In this document: positions 1 to 6,944 of the stretch, one piece after another
Layout of the letters: every line of letters begins with the position of its first letter
Position numbering within the stretch: position 1 is the first letter of the stretch
Assembly (NCBI GenBank): GCA_964444885.1
Contig: CAYUIZ010000133.1
Span: 1-7,094, forward strand
Source of the DNA: CAYRGQ01 sp964444885
Lineage (GTDB): Bacteria > Bacteroidota > Bacteroidia > Sphingobacteriales > Sphingobacteriaceae
Direction of reading: 5' to 3'
Length of the DNA: 7,094 nucleotides
Notes under the pieces: generated by a model
What the model was told of the DNA's origin: nothing
Database searches by the model: none
What the model saw: the letters and a program-made list of their open reading frames with translations, nothing else
Position numbers and translations under genes: made by a program

Positions 1-244
1 CTTACGACTAAAGACTTACGACTAAAGACTTACGACTAAAGACTTACGACTAAAAAACTTACGACTAAAGACTGACGACCAAAAGACTTACGACTAAAGA
101 CTTACGACTAAAGACTTACGACCAAAAGACTTACGACTAAAGACTTACGACTAAAGACTTACGACTAAAAGACTTACAACTAAAGACTTACGACTAAAGA
201 CTAATCGGCTAAAAGACTTACGACTAAAAGACTTACGACTAAAA
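1..244. repeat. Tandem array of ~17 copies of a 14-bp unit (variants 15-16 bp)
   Basis: The commonest unit is CTTACGACTAAAGA, repeated head to tail from the first base of the window, so the array probably continues to the left. Some units are 15 bp because the A-run has one extra A (43-57, 158-172, 217-231). Two carry T-to-C changes giving GACC (72-86, 115-129), one has CAAC for CGAC (173-186), and one is a diverged 16-mer (201-216). Each unit is itself a degenerate pair of heptamers, GACTTAC and GACTAAA, so GACT recurs about every 7 bp. The unit length is not a multiple of three and contains TAA on the plus strand and TAG/TAA on the minus strand, so the array cannot encode a repeat protein. 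The last unit runs into the A-tract that forms the U-tract of the neighbouring minus-strand terminator. Its function is unknown; a slippage-prone satellite is the simplest reading. Confidence 0.95.
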
Positions 245-281
245 AAACAAAACCGCCCCACATTATCTGTGGAGCGGTTTT
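241..281 (-). terminator. Rho-independent terminator of the tRNA-Leu transcript
   Basis: Positions 251-262 pair with 268-279 around a 5-nt loop (263-267). In minus-strand RNA the stem is 12 bp without a break, because the one non-Watson-Crick position (257/273) becomes a U-G wobble. In plus-strand RNA the same position is a C-A mismatch. In the minus direction the stem is followed by a T-rich run (TTTTGTTTTTTT). Both facts indicate that it acts on minus-strand transcripts. It lies just 3' of the tRNA and probably ends that transcript, plus any read-through from the efflux operon. Confidence 0.9.
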
Positions 282-283
282 CG

Positions 284-367
284 TGCCCGGAGAGAGACTC
301 GAACTCTCAAGGGACATTTCCCAACGGCTTCTGAGACCGCAACGTTTACCAATTTCGCCATCCGGGC
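284..367 (-). tRNA. tRNA-Leu, anticodon CAG
   Basis: The minus strand folds as a class II tRNA. The acceptor arm GCCCGGA (367-361) pairs with TCCGGGC (291-285), with discriminator A at 284. The D-loop contains the conserved GG. The anticodon stem GCGGT/GCCGT (340-336 with 328-324, wobble pairs at both ends) encloses the loop CTCAGAA, placing CAG at 333-331 with U33 before it. A long variable arm with a GGGA/TCCC-type stem follows, as expected for leucine. The T-arm is GAGAG-TTCGAGT-CTCTC. It would read CUG codons. The 3' CCA is not encoded, so it must be added after transcription. Length (84 nt) and long variable arm leave serine as the only realistic alternative, and the anticodon rules that out. 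Confidence 0.96.
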
Positions 368-401
368 GGCACGTTTCCCCGAGCGCTAACGTTCGGGAGT
401 G

Positions 402-433
402 CAAATATAGGAGTTCGCCTGTATCGGAGAAAT
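402..433 (-). promoter_or_regulatory. Bacteroidota-type promoter for tRNA-Leu
   Basis: The minus strand reads TATATTTG at 409-402, an exact match to the Bacteroidota -7 consensus TAnnTTTG. TTTC at 433-430 matches the -33 element TTTG in three of four bases, and the spacer is 20 nt, within the usual range. Transcription would start near 395, leaving a leader of about 28 nt before the tRNA. The match to a lineage-specific promoter is also the best sequence clue to the phylum. Promoter assignment is by motif only. Confidence 0.75.
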
Positions 434-444
434 TTTTTCCGATA
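422..444. repeat. Inverted repeat overlapping the tRNA promoter -33 region
   Basis: TATCGGA (422-428) and TCCGATA (438-444) are perfect 7-bp inverted arms around an A/T-rich centre that can extend the pairing. On the plus strand the hairpin is followed closely by seven T residues (448-454), so it resembles a weak intrinsic terminator for rightward transcripts. On the minus strand no T-run follows it, so it is not a good terminator for the efflux operon. It overlaps the predicted -33 element of the tRNA promoter. It could be a protein-binding site, a terminator against antisense transcription, or chance. Confidence 0.5.
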
Positions 445-504
445 ATATTTTTTTCTGCGAGCCTTTTATTTCAAAAAAAGCCAGCATTATGGGCTATCGC
501 TCCA

Positions 505-3500
505 TTAATGGGGCGGGTTATTTTCCTCCGGCTTGTAGTTTGCCTGCAGCTCTTCCAGCTTTTTCTTGCCATAGGCGAAGCGCGTAATGACCATAAACAG
601 GACGGGTACGACAAAAATAGCCAGTGTAGTCGCCACGGTCATCCCGCCGAATACCGTCCAGCCGATAGTCTGCCTTGACAGCGCCCCAGCACCGGATGAA
701 AACATCAGTGGCACGATACCCAGAATGAATGCCAAGGAGGTCATGATAATCGGCCGGAGCCTCACCCGTACGGCATCCAATGTGCCCTCCAACAATGGCA
801 TGCCCATATCTACCCGTTCCTTCGCAAATTCAACAATCAGAATCGCGTTTTTGGCTGCCAGTCCGATGATCGCGACAAGCCCAATCTGCGCGTACACGTT
901 GTTATCCAGATGCGGCAGGAACATAAGGACGAGGATAGCACCGAAAATACCGATCGGCACGGAGAGTAAGATGGAAAACGGCACAGACCAGCTTTCGTAG
1001 AGCGATGCTAGCAGCAGGAACACAAACAGAATACAGAGCGCAAAGATCATGATTGTTTGGTTGCCCGACTCCTTTTCTTGACGGCTCAGGCCGGCATAGT
1101 CGTAGGAATAGCCTGCAGGCAGCACCTGGGCGGCAACTTCCTCAAGGGCGCGCAGTGCATCGCCGCTGCTGTATCCCGGTGCGGCTCGTCCGCTCACGTC
1201 AATTGCACGAAAGATATTGAAGTGGCTTATGATCGATGGATTTTCGATCAACTTGAACGACACCAGCGAACTCAACGGCACCGACTCGCCACGGCTATTT
1301 TTGACGTAAAGGTTGCCTACATCTTCGATTTGCTTGCGGTAGCTCGTGTCAGCTTGAGTTACGACGCGATAGTTACGCCCGTAACGCGTAAAGTCGTTCA
1401 CATAACTACTGCCGATATAAGCCGACACTGTGCTGTAGACACTGGCTACGTTGACCCCCATCCGCTTGGCCTGCTCGCGGTCTACCTCTAGCTCGTAGTT
1501 CGGCGTCTCTGAGTTAAACATGGTGTACGCCATGGCCACTTCGGGCCGCTGATTGGCCGTTTGTACGAAACGCCGAACAATTTGTTCGAATTGCTTGATA
1601 TCGCCCGCCTGCTGTTCTTGAAGCTGCATGGAAAACCCGCCACTCAAGCCCAGTCCCGGAATCGGGGCCGGCGATACGGCAAGCATCGTTGCATGGGGGT
1701 AATTCCTAAACCGCTGTTCCAAATCGGCGATCACCTCGTGCACACTTCGGCTCCGTTCTGCCCACGGGTGCAGCTGCACGAAGAAAGTTCCACCGCTGGC
1801 TTTGAACGAACGGTTCAGCAAGTTTAGCCCCGAGATAAGGCTGACGTTGCGGATTTCCGGATAATGCTCACGGAAAGTCGCCGACATTTCGTCCAGCACG
1901 ATATTGGTCCGCGAAGCTGACGCGCCCTCAGGCAGGTTGACGCCGACAATGAACGTTCCCATATCTTCGTTGGGAATAAACCCGGCAGACTTGGTAACGA
2001 ACAAGCCGTAGGTGCCGACATACACGCACAACAACAGAATAAGCACCAGCGGCGCCTTGCGGATGCACCAGCGAACGCCGTTGGAATAACGCATCGTGAC
2101 GCGATCAAACCAAACGTTAAACCGGTAGAAGATTTTATTAAAACCTTTTGCGCCGTGGGTAATGCGGGATGGCCGAAGCATCAGCGAGCATAAAGCCGGT
2201 GTGAGCGATAAGGCGACAAATGCCGAAATCAAGACGGACACCGCAATGGTGATTGCGAACTGCTGGTACAATTGGCCGACCATACCTGGGATGAAGCCCA
2301 CCGGTACGAACACCGCAGCCAAAACCAAACCGATGGCGATGACCGGCGCGGTAATATCCTTCATCGCGCGCATGGTCGCCTCCCGGGCACTCAGCCCGTC
2401 CCGGTCAATATAATGCTGCACGGCCTCCACCACCACAATGGCGTCGTCCACCACAATGCCAATCGAAAGGACAAAGGCCAGCATCGTCAGGTTGTTAATG
2501 GAGAAGCCAAAAAGGTTAAAGAATATAAACGTTCCCACAATGGAAACCGGAATCGCCAGAATACAGATGATGGTAGCGCGCCAGCTCTGCAAAAAGACGA
2601 ACACCACCAGCGTCACCAGGATCAACGCCTCAAACAAGGTCACCAAAACGGCTTGGATCGAGGCTTCGATCACCGTCACGTTCTCAAACGGAACCACGTA
2701 GTCGACTCCCTCGGGGAAGCCTGCTTTTAGTTGTTCCAAGGCAGCATAGATCCCCTCAGCGGTTTCCATGGCGTTGCCCCCCGGCGTCTGGTTGATCATC
2801 ATCGCTGATGAGGTCTGGCCGTTCACCTTGTTGGAGATATTGTACGAAAACTCGCCTAGCTCCACGCGGGCCACGTCATCCAAATAGACGATAGATCCGT
2901 CCGCATTGGTCTTAACGACGATTTGCCGGAATTCCTCTTCGGTATTGATGTCGCCGTCCATCACGATCGGGTACTCAAATACCTGGTCGGCCGCTTGCGG
3001 GCTCCCCCCTACCCGGCCACCGGGCAGACGGACGTTCTGCTCTTGAATGGCCGCGTTGACATCCGCCGGCGTCAACCCGAGGTTGGCCAGCTTGGCCGCA
3101 TCGAGCCACACCCGCATACTAAAGGGCTGGCCGAAGGCCATGACGTCACCCACGCCCGTCACGCGCATCAGGGCGTCCCGCACGTATAGGTTCACGTAGT
3201 TAGCGAGGTATTTCCGGTCGCGGGAGCCGTCTGGGGAGATCAGCGCCACCATCATCAGCACGTCGGTGTTCGCTTTCCGCGTCGTCACACCTAGGCGGCG
3301 TACCGTTTCGGGCAGTGCGGGTTCGGCAATGCCTACCCGGTTTTGCACGTCAAGGGTGGCGATATCGATATCCGTACCCACCTCAAAGGTAACGGTGATC
3401 TGCGAGCTCCCGTCCGCGGTACTGTTTGACTGCATGTAGATCATGCCGGGCGTACCGTTGATCTGGGTCTCGATAGGGGTGGTTACCGTCTGCTCCACCG

Positions 3501-3669
3501 TTTGGGCGTCAGCACCGGTATAATTCGCGCTTACCGTCACGGTGGGCGGCGCTATCGTCGGGTACTGAGTGACCGGAAGGGTAGTAATCGAGATGCCGCC
3601 GATCACGAGGATCAGGATGGATATGACCATGGCGGTCACCGGCCTGCGTATAAATACTTCTGATATCAT
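505..3669 (-). CDS. RND efflux transporter, HAE-1 family (AcrB-like permease)
   Basis: Inner-membrane proton/drug antiporter, the energised part of a tripartite efflux pump. The 1054 residues match the family's usual ~1050. The N-terminus (FIRRPVTAMVISILILVIGG) is the typical first membrane helix. Residues ~35-330 and ~560-870 are the two large periplasmic loops (porter and docking domains). Membrane helices cluster at ~335-500 and ~870-1030. The proton-relay residues are present: D408 and D409 in GIVVDDAIVVVEAV (TM4), K940 in GLAAKNAILIVEF (TM10) and R972 in RLRPIIMTSLAF (TM11), numbered almost as in AcrB, so the protein should be active. The C-terminus is charged and cytoplasmic. It is the last gene of the operon, 72 nt after the adaptor gene. 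The start is chosen because MISEVFIRRP fits the family N-terminus. No Shine-Dalgarno precedes it. The substrate cannot be read from sequence. The aromatic residues of the AcrB distal pocket are mostly replaced. Confidence 0.97.
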   Translation of the reverse strand: MISEVFIRRPVTAMVISILILVIGGISITTLPVTQYPTIAPPTVTVSANYTGADAQTVEQTVTTPIETQINGTPGMIYMQSNSTADGSSQITVTFEVGTDIDIATLDVQNRVGIAEPALPETVRRLGVTTRKANTDVLMMVALISPDGSRDRKYLANYVNLYVRDALMRVTGVGDVMAFGQPFSMRVWLDAAKLANLGLTPADVNAAIQEQNVRLPGGRVGGSPQAADQVFEYPIVMDGDINTEEEFRQIVVKTNADGSIVYLDDVARVELGEFSYNISNKVNGQTSSAMMINQTPGGNAMETAEGIYAALEQLKAGFPEGVDYVVPFENVTVIEASIQAVLVTLFEALILVTLVVFVFLQSWRATIICILAIPVSIVGTFIFFNLFGFSINNLTMLAFVLSIGIVVDDAIVVVEAVQHYIDRDGLSAREATMRAMKDITAPVIAIGLVLAAVFVPVGFIPGMVGQLYQQFAITIAVSVLISAFVALSLTPALCSLMLRPSRITHGAKGFNKIFYRFNVWFDRVTMRYSNGVRWCIRKAPLVLILLLCVYVGTYGLFVTKSAGFIPNEDMGTFIVGVNLPEGASASRTNIVLDEMSATFREHYPEIRNVSLISGLNLLNRSFKASGGTFFVQLHPWAERSRSVHEVIADLEQRFRNYPHATMLAVSPAPIPGLGLSGGFSMQLQEQQAGDIKQFEQIVRRFVQTANQRPEVAMAYTMFNSETPNYELEVDREQAKRMGVNVASVYSTVSAYIGSSYVNDFTRYGRNYRVVTQADTSYRKQIEDVGNLYVKNSRGESVPLSSLVSFKLIENPSIISHFNIFRAIDVSGRAAPGYSSGDALRALEEVAAQVLPAGYSYDYAGLSRQEKESGNQTIMIFALCILFVFLLLASLYESWSVPFSILLSVPIGIFGAILVLMFLPHLDNNVYAQIGLVAIIGLAAKNAILIVEFAKERVDMGMPLLEGTLDAVRVRLRPIIMTSLAFILGIVPLMFSSGAGALSRQTIGWTVFGGMTVATTLAIFVVPVLFMVITRFAYGKKKLEELQANYKPEENNPPH

Positions 3670-3691
3670 GCTATAACGTTCGTGGAGGGTA

Positions 3692-3710
3692 CGCCGCGGG
3701 ATGTGCGGCG
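3692..3710 (-). other. Hairpin between the adaptor and transporter genes
   Basis: In the 72-nt gap, CGCCGC (3692-3697) and GCGGCG (3705-3710) form a 6-bp all-GC stem with a 7-nt loop. No T-run follows in the minus direction, so it is not an intrinsic terminator. It lies about 22 nt before the transporter start codon. It could protect or mark a processing site in the operon mRNA, or affect translation of the transporter. That role is an inference. Confidence 0.45.
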
Positions 3711-3741
3711 GACAACTCCTCTGTTTATCGTCCTGTTTGTA

Positions 3742-4872
3742 TTATTGTTCGATCTGCACCTTAGCGCCGTGTTGCAGATTGATGATGCCATCCACGGCGA
3801 TGCGCTCGCCCGCCTGCAAGCCTTCCGCTACAACCACGCGGTCGGCAATCTTAATACCCAGCTTCACCTGGCGTTGTTCCACGCGGCTGCTGTCGTTGAC
3901 CACATACACGTTGGTCGTGCCCAGCTGGTCCTCGATGGCCTTGTGGGGGATGGTCAACTGCTGGCCGGGAATGGCGTGGCGGTTGCGGATCATCGTGTTC
4001 ATGCCTGCCCGAAGCAAGCCATCTGGATTAGGGAAGCTCGCCCGGATCGTGATCGTTCCTGTCGAAGAATCGATGGCACGGTCAATGGCGGCGATCCGGC
4101 CAGCAGCCGGATAAACGGTGCCGCCGGGCAGCACGAGTAAAATGCTCGAATCTTGCGCCGCTTGGGAAGTGCCCTGCAGATCCAGAAAACGGGGCAGTAC
4201 GCGCTCGTTCACTTGAAAATCGACACCAATGGGGTGGGTCGACGAAATGGTATTCAGCAGGGTGGCTCCAGCACTAACCAATGCGCCGTTCCGAACCGAT
4301 GAAATGCCGACTGTGCCGGCAAAAGGCGCCACAATCACTGACCGGTTCAAATCGGTTGTCGCCGAGGTCAGGGACGCTTTGGCCTGGATAAGCTGGGCCT
4401 CTGAATTGCTCAGTTCCGTCTCGGCATTGTCCAGTATCTGGCGAGCGATGGCGTCCTGTTCGGCCAGTTTGCGGTAGCGCGCTAGGTCGCGCTTAATCCG
4501 TGTCAGGTTTGCTTCGGCAATGGCCACACTGGCCTTCGCCTGCTCCTGGGCCGCCGCGTAGCGGGTATGGTCTATTTCGTACAACTTTTGGCCTTTGCTG
4601 ACGGATGCACCGTCGGCCACGTGGATCCGGGTAATGTAGCCGCTTACCTCGGCGCGCAATTCGGTTTCGTTGAGGGGGACGACGGTTGCAGGAAACTGGT
4701 CTAGTCCAGCCACTTCCCGCGCGGTAACTACTTCGGTGGAAATAGGCACGCTGATCTCCACGGGCTGGCCACCCGCGCCACGGTCGGCTCCGCCGGAACA
4801 AGCGGTGGCTAGCGCCACGATCAGGGAACAGCCGAATAGCAACTGTTTCGATGTTGTAGGGAAATGGTTCAT
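3742..4872 (-). CDS. RND efflux periplasmic adaptor (AcrA/MexA-type membrane fusion protein)
   Basis: Bridges the RND transporter and the outer-membrane duct in the periplasm. The 376 residues are normal for the family. A hydrophobic N-terminus ends in LATAC-SGG, with Cys25 as the probable lipidation site; the -3 residue of this lipobox is Ala rather than Leu, so lipoprotein status is likely but not certain. Domain order is typical: first lipoyl half at ~66-101 (RAEVSGYITRIHVADGASV), alpha-helical hairpin at ~103-174 (Ala/Glu/Lys-rich coiled coil), second lipoyl half at ~175-206 (VIVAPFAGTVGISSVRNGALV), beta-barrel at ~207-300 and membrane-proximal domain at ~300-376. It begins 22 nt after the TolC-like gene ends and precedes its transporter by 72 nt, so all three are probably co-transcribed. 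No Shine-Dalgarno is evident. Confidence 0.96.
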   Translation of the reverse strand: MNHFPTTSKQLLFGCSLIVALATACSGGADRGAGGQPVEISVPISTEVVTAREVAGLDQFPATVVPLNETELRAEVSGYITRIHVADGASVSKGQKLYEIDHTRYAAAQEQAKASVAIAEANLTRIKRDLARYRKLAEQDAIARQILDNAETELSNSEAQLIQAKASLTSATTDLNRSVIVAPFAGTVGISSVRNGALVSAGATLLNTISSTHPIGVDFQVNERVLPRFLDLQGTSQAAQDSSILLVLPGGTVYPAAGRIAAIDRAIDSSTGTITIRASFPNPDGLLRAGMNTMIRNRHAIPGQQLTIPHKAIEDQLGTTNVYVVNDSSRVEQRQVKLGIKIADRVVVAEGLQAGERIAVDGIINLQHGAKVQIEQ

Positions 4873-4894
4873 AGTGTTCTTTGCGTATAGTGTT

Positions 4895-6229
4895 TTATTG
4901 CGTTGGTATGGTTATCGTGCCCAGGGCACGCTGCACGTCGAGCTTGCCCGACAGAACGGCGTAGAGGTTGCCCAGGTAGTTGAGCTGCGTCGTGCGCAGG
5001 TCTGTCTCGGCAGTCATCAGGTCCAGGTAGGTCTTGATGCCTTCGTCGTATTGCAGTTTAATGGTGTTGTACACTTCCTCGGAAAGCGTGACGTTAGCCT
5101 CGGCGGCGCGCAGGTCGGCCAACCCGGCTTTGTACGTGGCCATCGCCAGCTCGTATTCGGAGTGTATGCGGTTTGCCAGGTTAACCGCATCCCAGTTGAG
5201 CCGTTCTTCCTGCAAGCGCGACCGGCGGATTTCCTGGGTGCGCCGCGTGCCTTGGAAAATTGGCACACTCAGCGTAAGCCCGAATACCGAACGCGGGTAA
5301 TCCGTCCCAAGCAAATCGCGGAACGAGTTGTCGCGGTAATCCCACGCGTAGTTATAGAAAGCTGACACACTGGGCAGGAATGTCCATTTGTGGTATTGGG
5401 TGTTAAGTGCCTGCAGCTGGCGAGTGGTTTCCAGTTGCCGGAATTCAACACGGTTTTGGTATTGCAATTGGGTTGTCGTGTCCAGCAGGATTTCCGATTC
5501 CATCGCCGCGTTGTCAAAGGACAAATGGAGCTCACCCCCCGCATCCAACCCGATCAGTTCTTTGAGAAAAGCGTACTTGTACTTCCGAACCTCTTCGGTC
5601 CGCTTGCGGGCGGCTTGCGCATTGCTCAGGGATATTTGCGCGCGCTTGTAATCGGTGGGATCGGCCAATCCGGCGTTGTAGCGTGCCTGGGCATCAGACA
5701 GCTGCTTGCTCAGCCTGGAAATATTCTCGTCCATGATTTTCAGCTGCTCCTCCGTCGTCAAAATATCGTAATACCCCTTACTGACCTCTACAATCGTATG
5801 AATGAGCGTACTTTCGGTGTTTTCCGCATTGCGCTGGCGGATGTGTGCTGCCGCTTTAGACGCTTGGATAAGCTGCGGATTCAGGATTTGCTGATCAGCC
5901 TGAAACGCCAGCGCCGCCGTGTGATTTTGTCCCATCCGGATGACCTGGTCGCCGATGACGGCCGTCGGGATAATAATGTTGTTCGTGTACTGGGCATTGG
6001 CGTTGAGCTGTGGATACCAGCCCGATAGGGCAATCGCAATGTCCCGTTCGCCGATTTCCTCGTCAATTAGCGCTTGCTGCACGCTTCCCCGGTTTTGCAG
6101 GGCAAACTCAATACATTCCTGTAAAGTAGCCCCACGGGGCACCCCGCCCGTTTCCTGCCCTTGGGCCAGGAGGCCCGAGGCGACGATAAAAGCAGCCCCT
6201 AAGATTCCACGCATATTTCTTATTAGCAT
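4895..6229 (-). CDS. TolC-family outer-membrane efflux protein
   Basis: Outer-membrane channel and periplasmic duct through which the pump discharges its substrates. It has 444 residues. The N-terminus is a signal peptide with probable cleavage after AQG (residues 22-24), and there is no lipobox cysteine. The internal duplication of the family is visible: TLQECIEFALQNRGSVQQA (~35-53) starts the first OEP repeat, and the second covers ~255-444. The paired motifs ARYNAGLADPTDYKRAQI (~182-199) and LQYDEGIKTYLDLMTAETDL (~392-411) are equivalent helices in the two halves. GLTLSVPIFQGTRR (~317-330) is the family's typical outer-membrane strand followed by a helix. Long Ala/Gln/Glu-rich helices fill the rest. 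It starts 10 nt after the regulator stop codon, implying co-transcription. A second ATG at codon 6 (6214) is a possible start and would still leave a signal peptide. Confidence 0.95.
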   Translation of the reverse strand: MLIRNMRGILGAAFIVASGLLAQGQETGGVPRGATLQECIEFALQNRGSVQQALIDEEIGERDIAIALSGWYPQLNANAQYTNNIIIPTAVIGDQVIRMGQNHTAALAFQADQQILNPQLIQASKAAAHIRQRNAENTESTLIHTIVEVSKGYYDILTTEEQLKIMDENISRLSKQLSDAQARYNAGLADPTDYKRAQISLSNAQAARKRTEEVRKYKYAFLKELIGLDAGGELHLSFDNAAMESEILLDTTTQLQYQNRVEFRQLETTRQLQALNTQYHKWTFLPSVSAFYNYAWDYRDNSFRDLLGTDYPRSVFGLTLSVPIFQGTRRTQEIRRSRLQEERLNWDAVNLANRIHSEYELAMATYKAGLADLRAAEANVTLSEEVYNTIKLQYDEGIKTYLDLMTAETDLRTTQLNYLGNLYAVLSGKLDVQRALGTITIPTQ

Positions 6230-6239
6230 AATCTGAATG

Positions 6240-6827
6240 TTAACGTTTAATGCCGTCCCACAGAATGGTCAGCATGTTGGCCAAGTGCCTTTCATTAAAA
6301 ACGAAACTGCCGCTGTTGGTCTGTTTAGCGACGGCTACCGCCGTGCCCAGGAAGGCCGAACTGACGACGTTTTCGTGCACGTCCTTGATATGTCCCATCT
6401 GGATTCCCGCTTTGAGAAAGGCCCTCATCTTATCCTGGCCGCATACTGTTTCGTCGCGCTTCAGCAACTTGACATAAGGCGACGAGAAAAACTGCTCCAG
6501 GAAACTCAGCACATCCGGACGGGCCGTGTAGAATGAAACCAGCTCAAACCAGATACTTTCCAGACGCTGCCGGTAGGGTACCGCGTTGTCGTCCTCGTGA
6601 AATATGGACACGTAAACTAACGCCTCGCAATGGGCAAACACCGCCAGAATAAGATCCTCTTTCGACTCAAAATAATGATAAATCGTTCCCGTCGCCACTT
6701 GGGCTTCTTGCGCGATCTGATTCATCGAGGTGCCATGAAATCCGTACTGTCGGATGAGCTTCACCGTGCTGTCGAGTATGCTGCTACGCTTGTCCGCGGC
6801 CGTTACCTGGTCTAATTGAACGTTCAT
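6240..6827 (-). CDS. TetR/AcrR-family transcriptional repressor
   Basis: Predicted ligand-responsive repressor of the efflux operon that it heads. With the start at 6827 the protein has 195 residues, the usual size for the family. The N-terminal DNA-binding domain spans residues ~12-58: RSSILDSTVKLIRQYGFHGTSMNQIAQEA leads into the recognition segment VATGTIYHYFESKEDLI, with the family hallmark G-x-Y-HYF-x-SKEDL. Residues ~60-195 form the helical ligand/dimer domain, which shows no recognisable ligand signature. The frame stays open to an ATG at 6917, which would add 30 residues unlike any TetR N-terminus, so the inner start is preferred. It lies 10 nt before the TolC-like gene on the same strand, so autoregulation of the whole operon is the likely mode. 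The inducer is unknown. No Shine-Dalgarno precedes the chosen start. Confidence 0.93.
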   Translation of the reverse strand: MNVQLDQVTAADKRSSILDSTVKLIRQYGFHGTSMNQIAQEAQVATGTIYHYFESKEDLILAVFAHCEALVYVSIFHEDDNAVPYRQRLESIWFELVSFYTARPDVLSFLEQFFSSPYVKLLKRDETVCGQDKMRAFLKAGIQMGHIKDVHENVVSSAFLGTAVAVAKQTNSGSFVFNERHLANMLTILWDGIKR

Positions 6828-6834
6828 TCGGTCG

Positions 6835-6865
6835 CGAAGGTAACGGAATTCCCCAAGCCACGCAA
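6835..6865 (-). promoter_or_regulatory. Candidate proximal promoter of the efflux operon
   Basis: On the minus strand TACCTTCG (6842-6835) differs from the Bacteroidota -7 consensus TAnnTTTG at one fixed base, and TTG lies 20 nt upstream (6865-6863) as a -33 element. Transcription would begin at about 6828, immediately before the repressor ATG, giving a leaderless or nearly leaderless mRNA. The match is modest, and a distal promoter at the right edge is an alternative. Confidence 0.35.
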
Positions 6866-6873
6866 CGCTTGCG
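6861..6873. promoter_or_regulatory. Inverted repeat, candidate TetR operator
   Basis: CGCAA-CGC-TTGCG is a 5-3-5 perfect inverted repeat about 34-46 nt before the repressor start. Its left arm coincides with the candidate -33 TTG, the position expected for an autorepressor site. A second small palindrome, GGAATTCC, lies at 6845-6852. TetR operators are usually short inverted repeats in the promoter of their own gene, so position and form fit, but the arms are short and binding is not shown. Confidence 0.4.
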
Positions 6874-6944
6874 GACGCCGTAACGAAAAACTGACACTGA
6901 AAAGCACTATCGCGCACATCGATTGACCAAAAAATGACATGGGC

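Noticed and set aside
1..244. CRISPR array or plasmid/phage iteron origin
   Set aside because: Units are only 14-16 bp and directly abutting, with no unique spacers. No cas, rep or initiator gene and no AT-rich origin structure or DnaA box was seen nearby.
284..367. tRNA as an integration site (attachment site) for a mobile element
   Set aside because: No copy of the tRNA 3' end was found elsewhere in the window, and there is no integrase or other mobility gene. The neighbouring operon is ordinary.
283..678. Plus-strand reading frame of 131 codons
   Set aside because: It runs through the antisense of the tRNA gene, its promoter and the 3' end of the transporter gene, and its product resembles no protein family.
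1057..1491. Plus-strand reading frames inside the transporter gene (also 2272-2730 and 2438-2701)
   Set aside because: They are antisense to strongly conserved RND coding sequence, and their translations are low-complexity with no domain signature.
3713..3719. AGGAG sequence on the minus strand as a ribosome binding site for the transporter
   Set aside because: It is over 40 nt from the start codon, with no usable start codon at the right distance, so it cannot set the transporter start.
3682..4140. Plus-strand reading frame of 152 codons antisense to the adaptor gene
   Set aside because: It covers the adaptor 3' half, which has a clear family match. The plus-strand product has no recognisable features.
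4670..6028. Two long plus-strand frames (4670-5365, 5390-6028) antisense to the TolC-like gene
   Set aside because: They are mirror frames of a well-supported gene and have no recognisable domains or start signals.
505..6827. Possible novel defence or biosynthetic system
   Set aside because: All four genes belong to well-known families in a common arrangement (regulator, outer-membrane factor, adaptor, RND pump), with no extra or unidentified gene between them.
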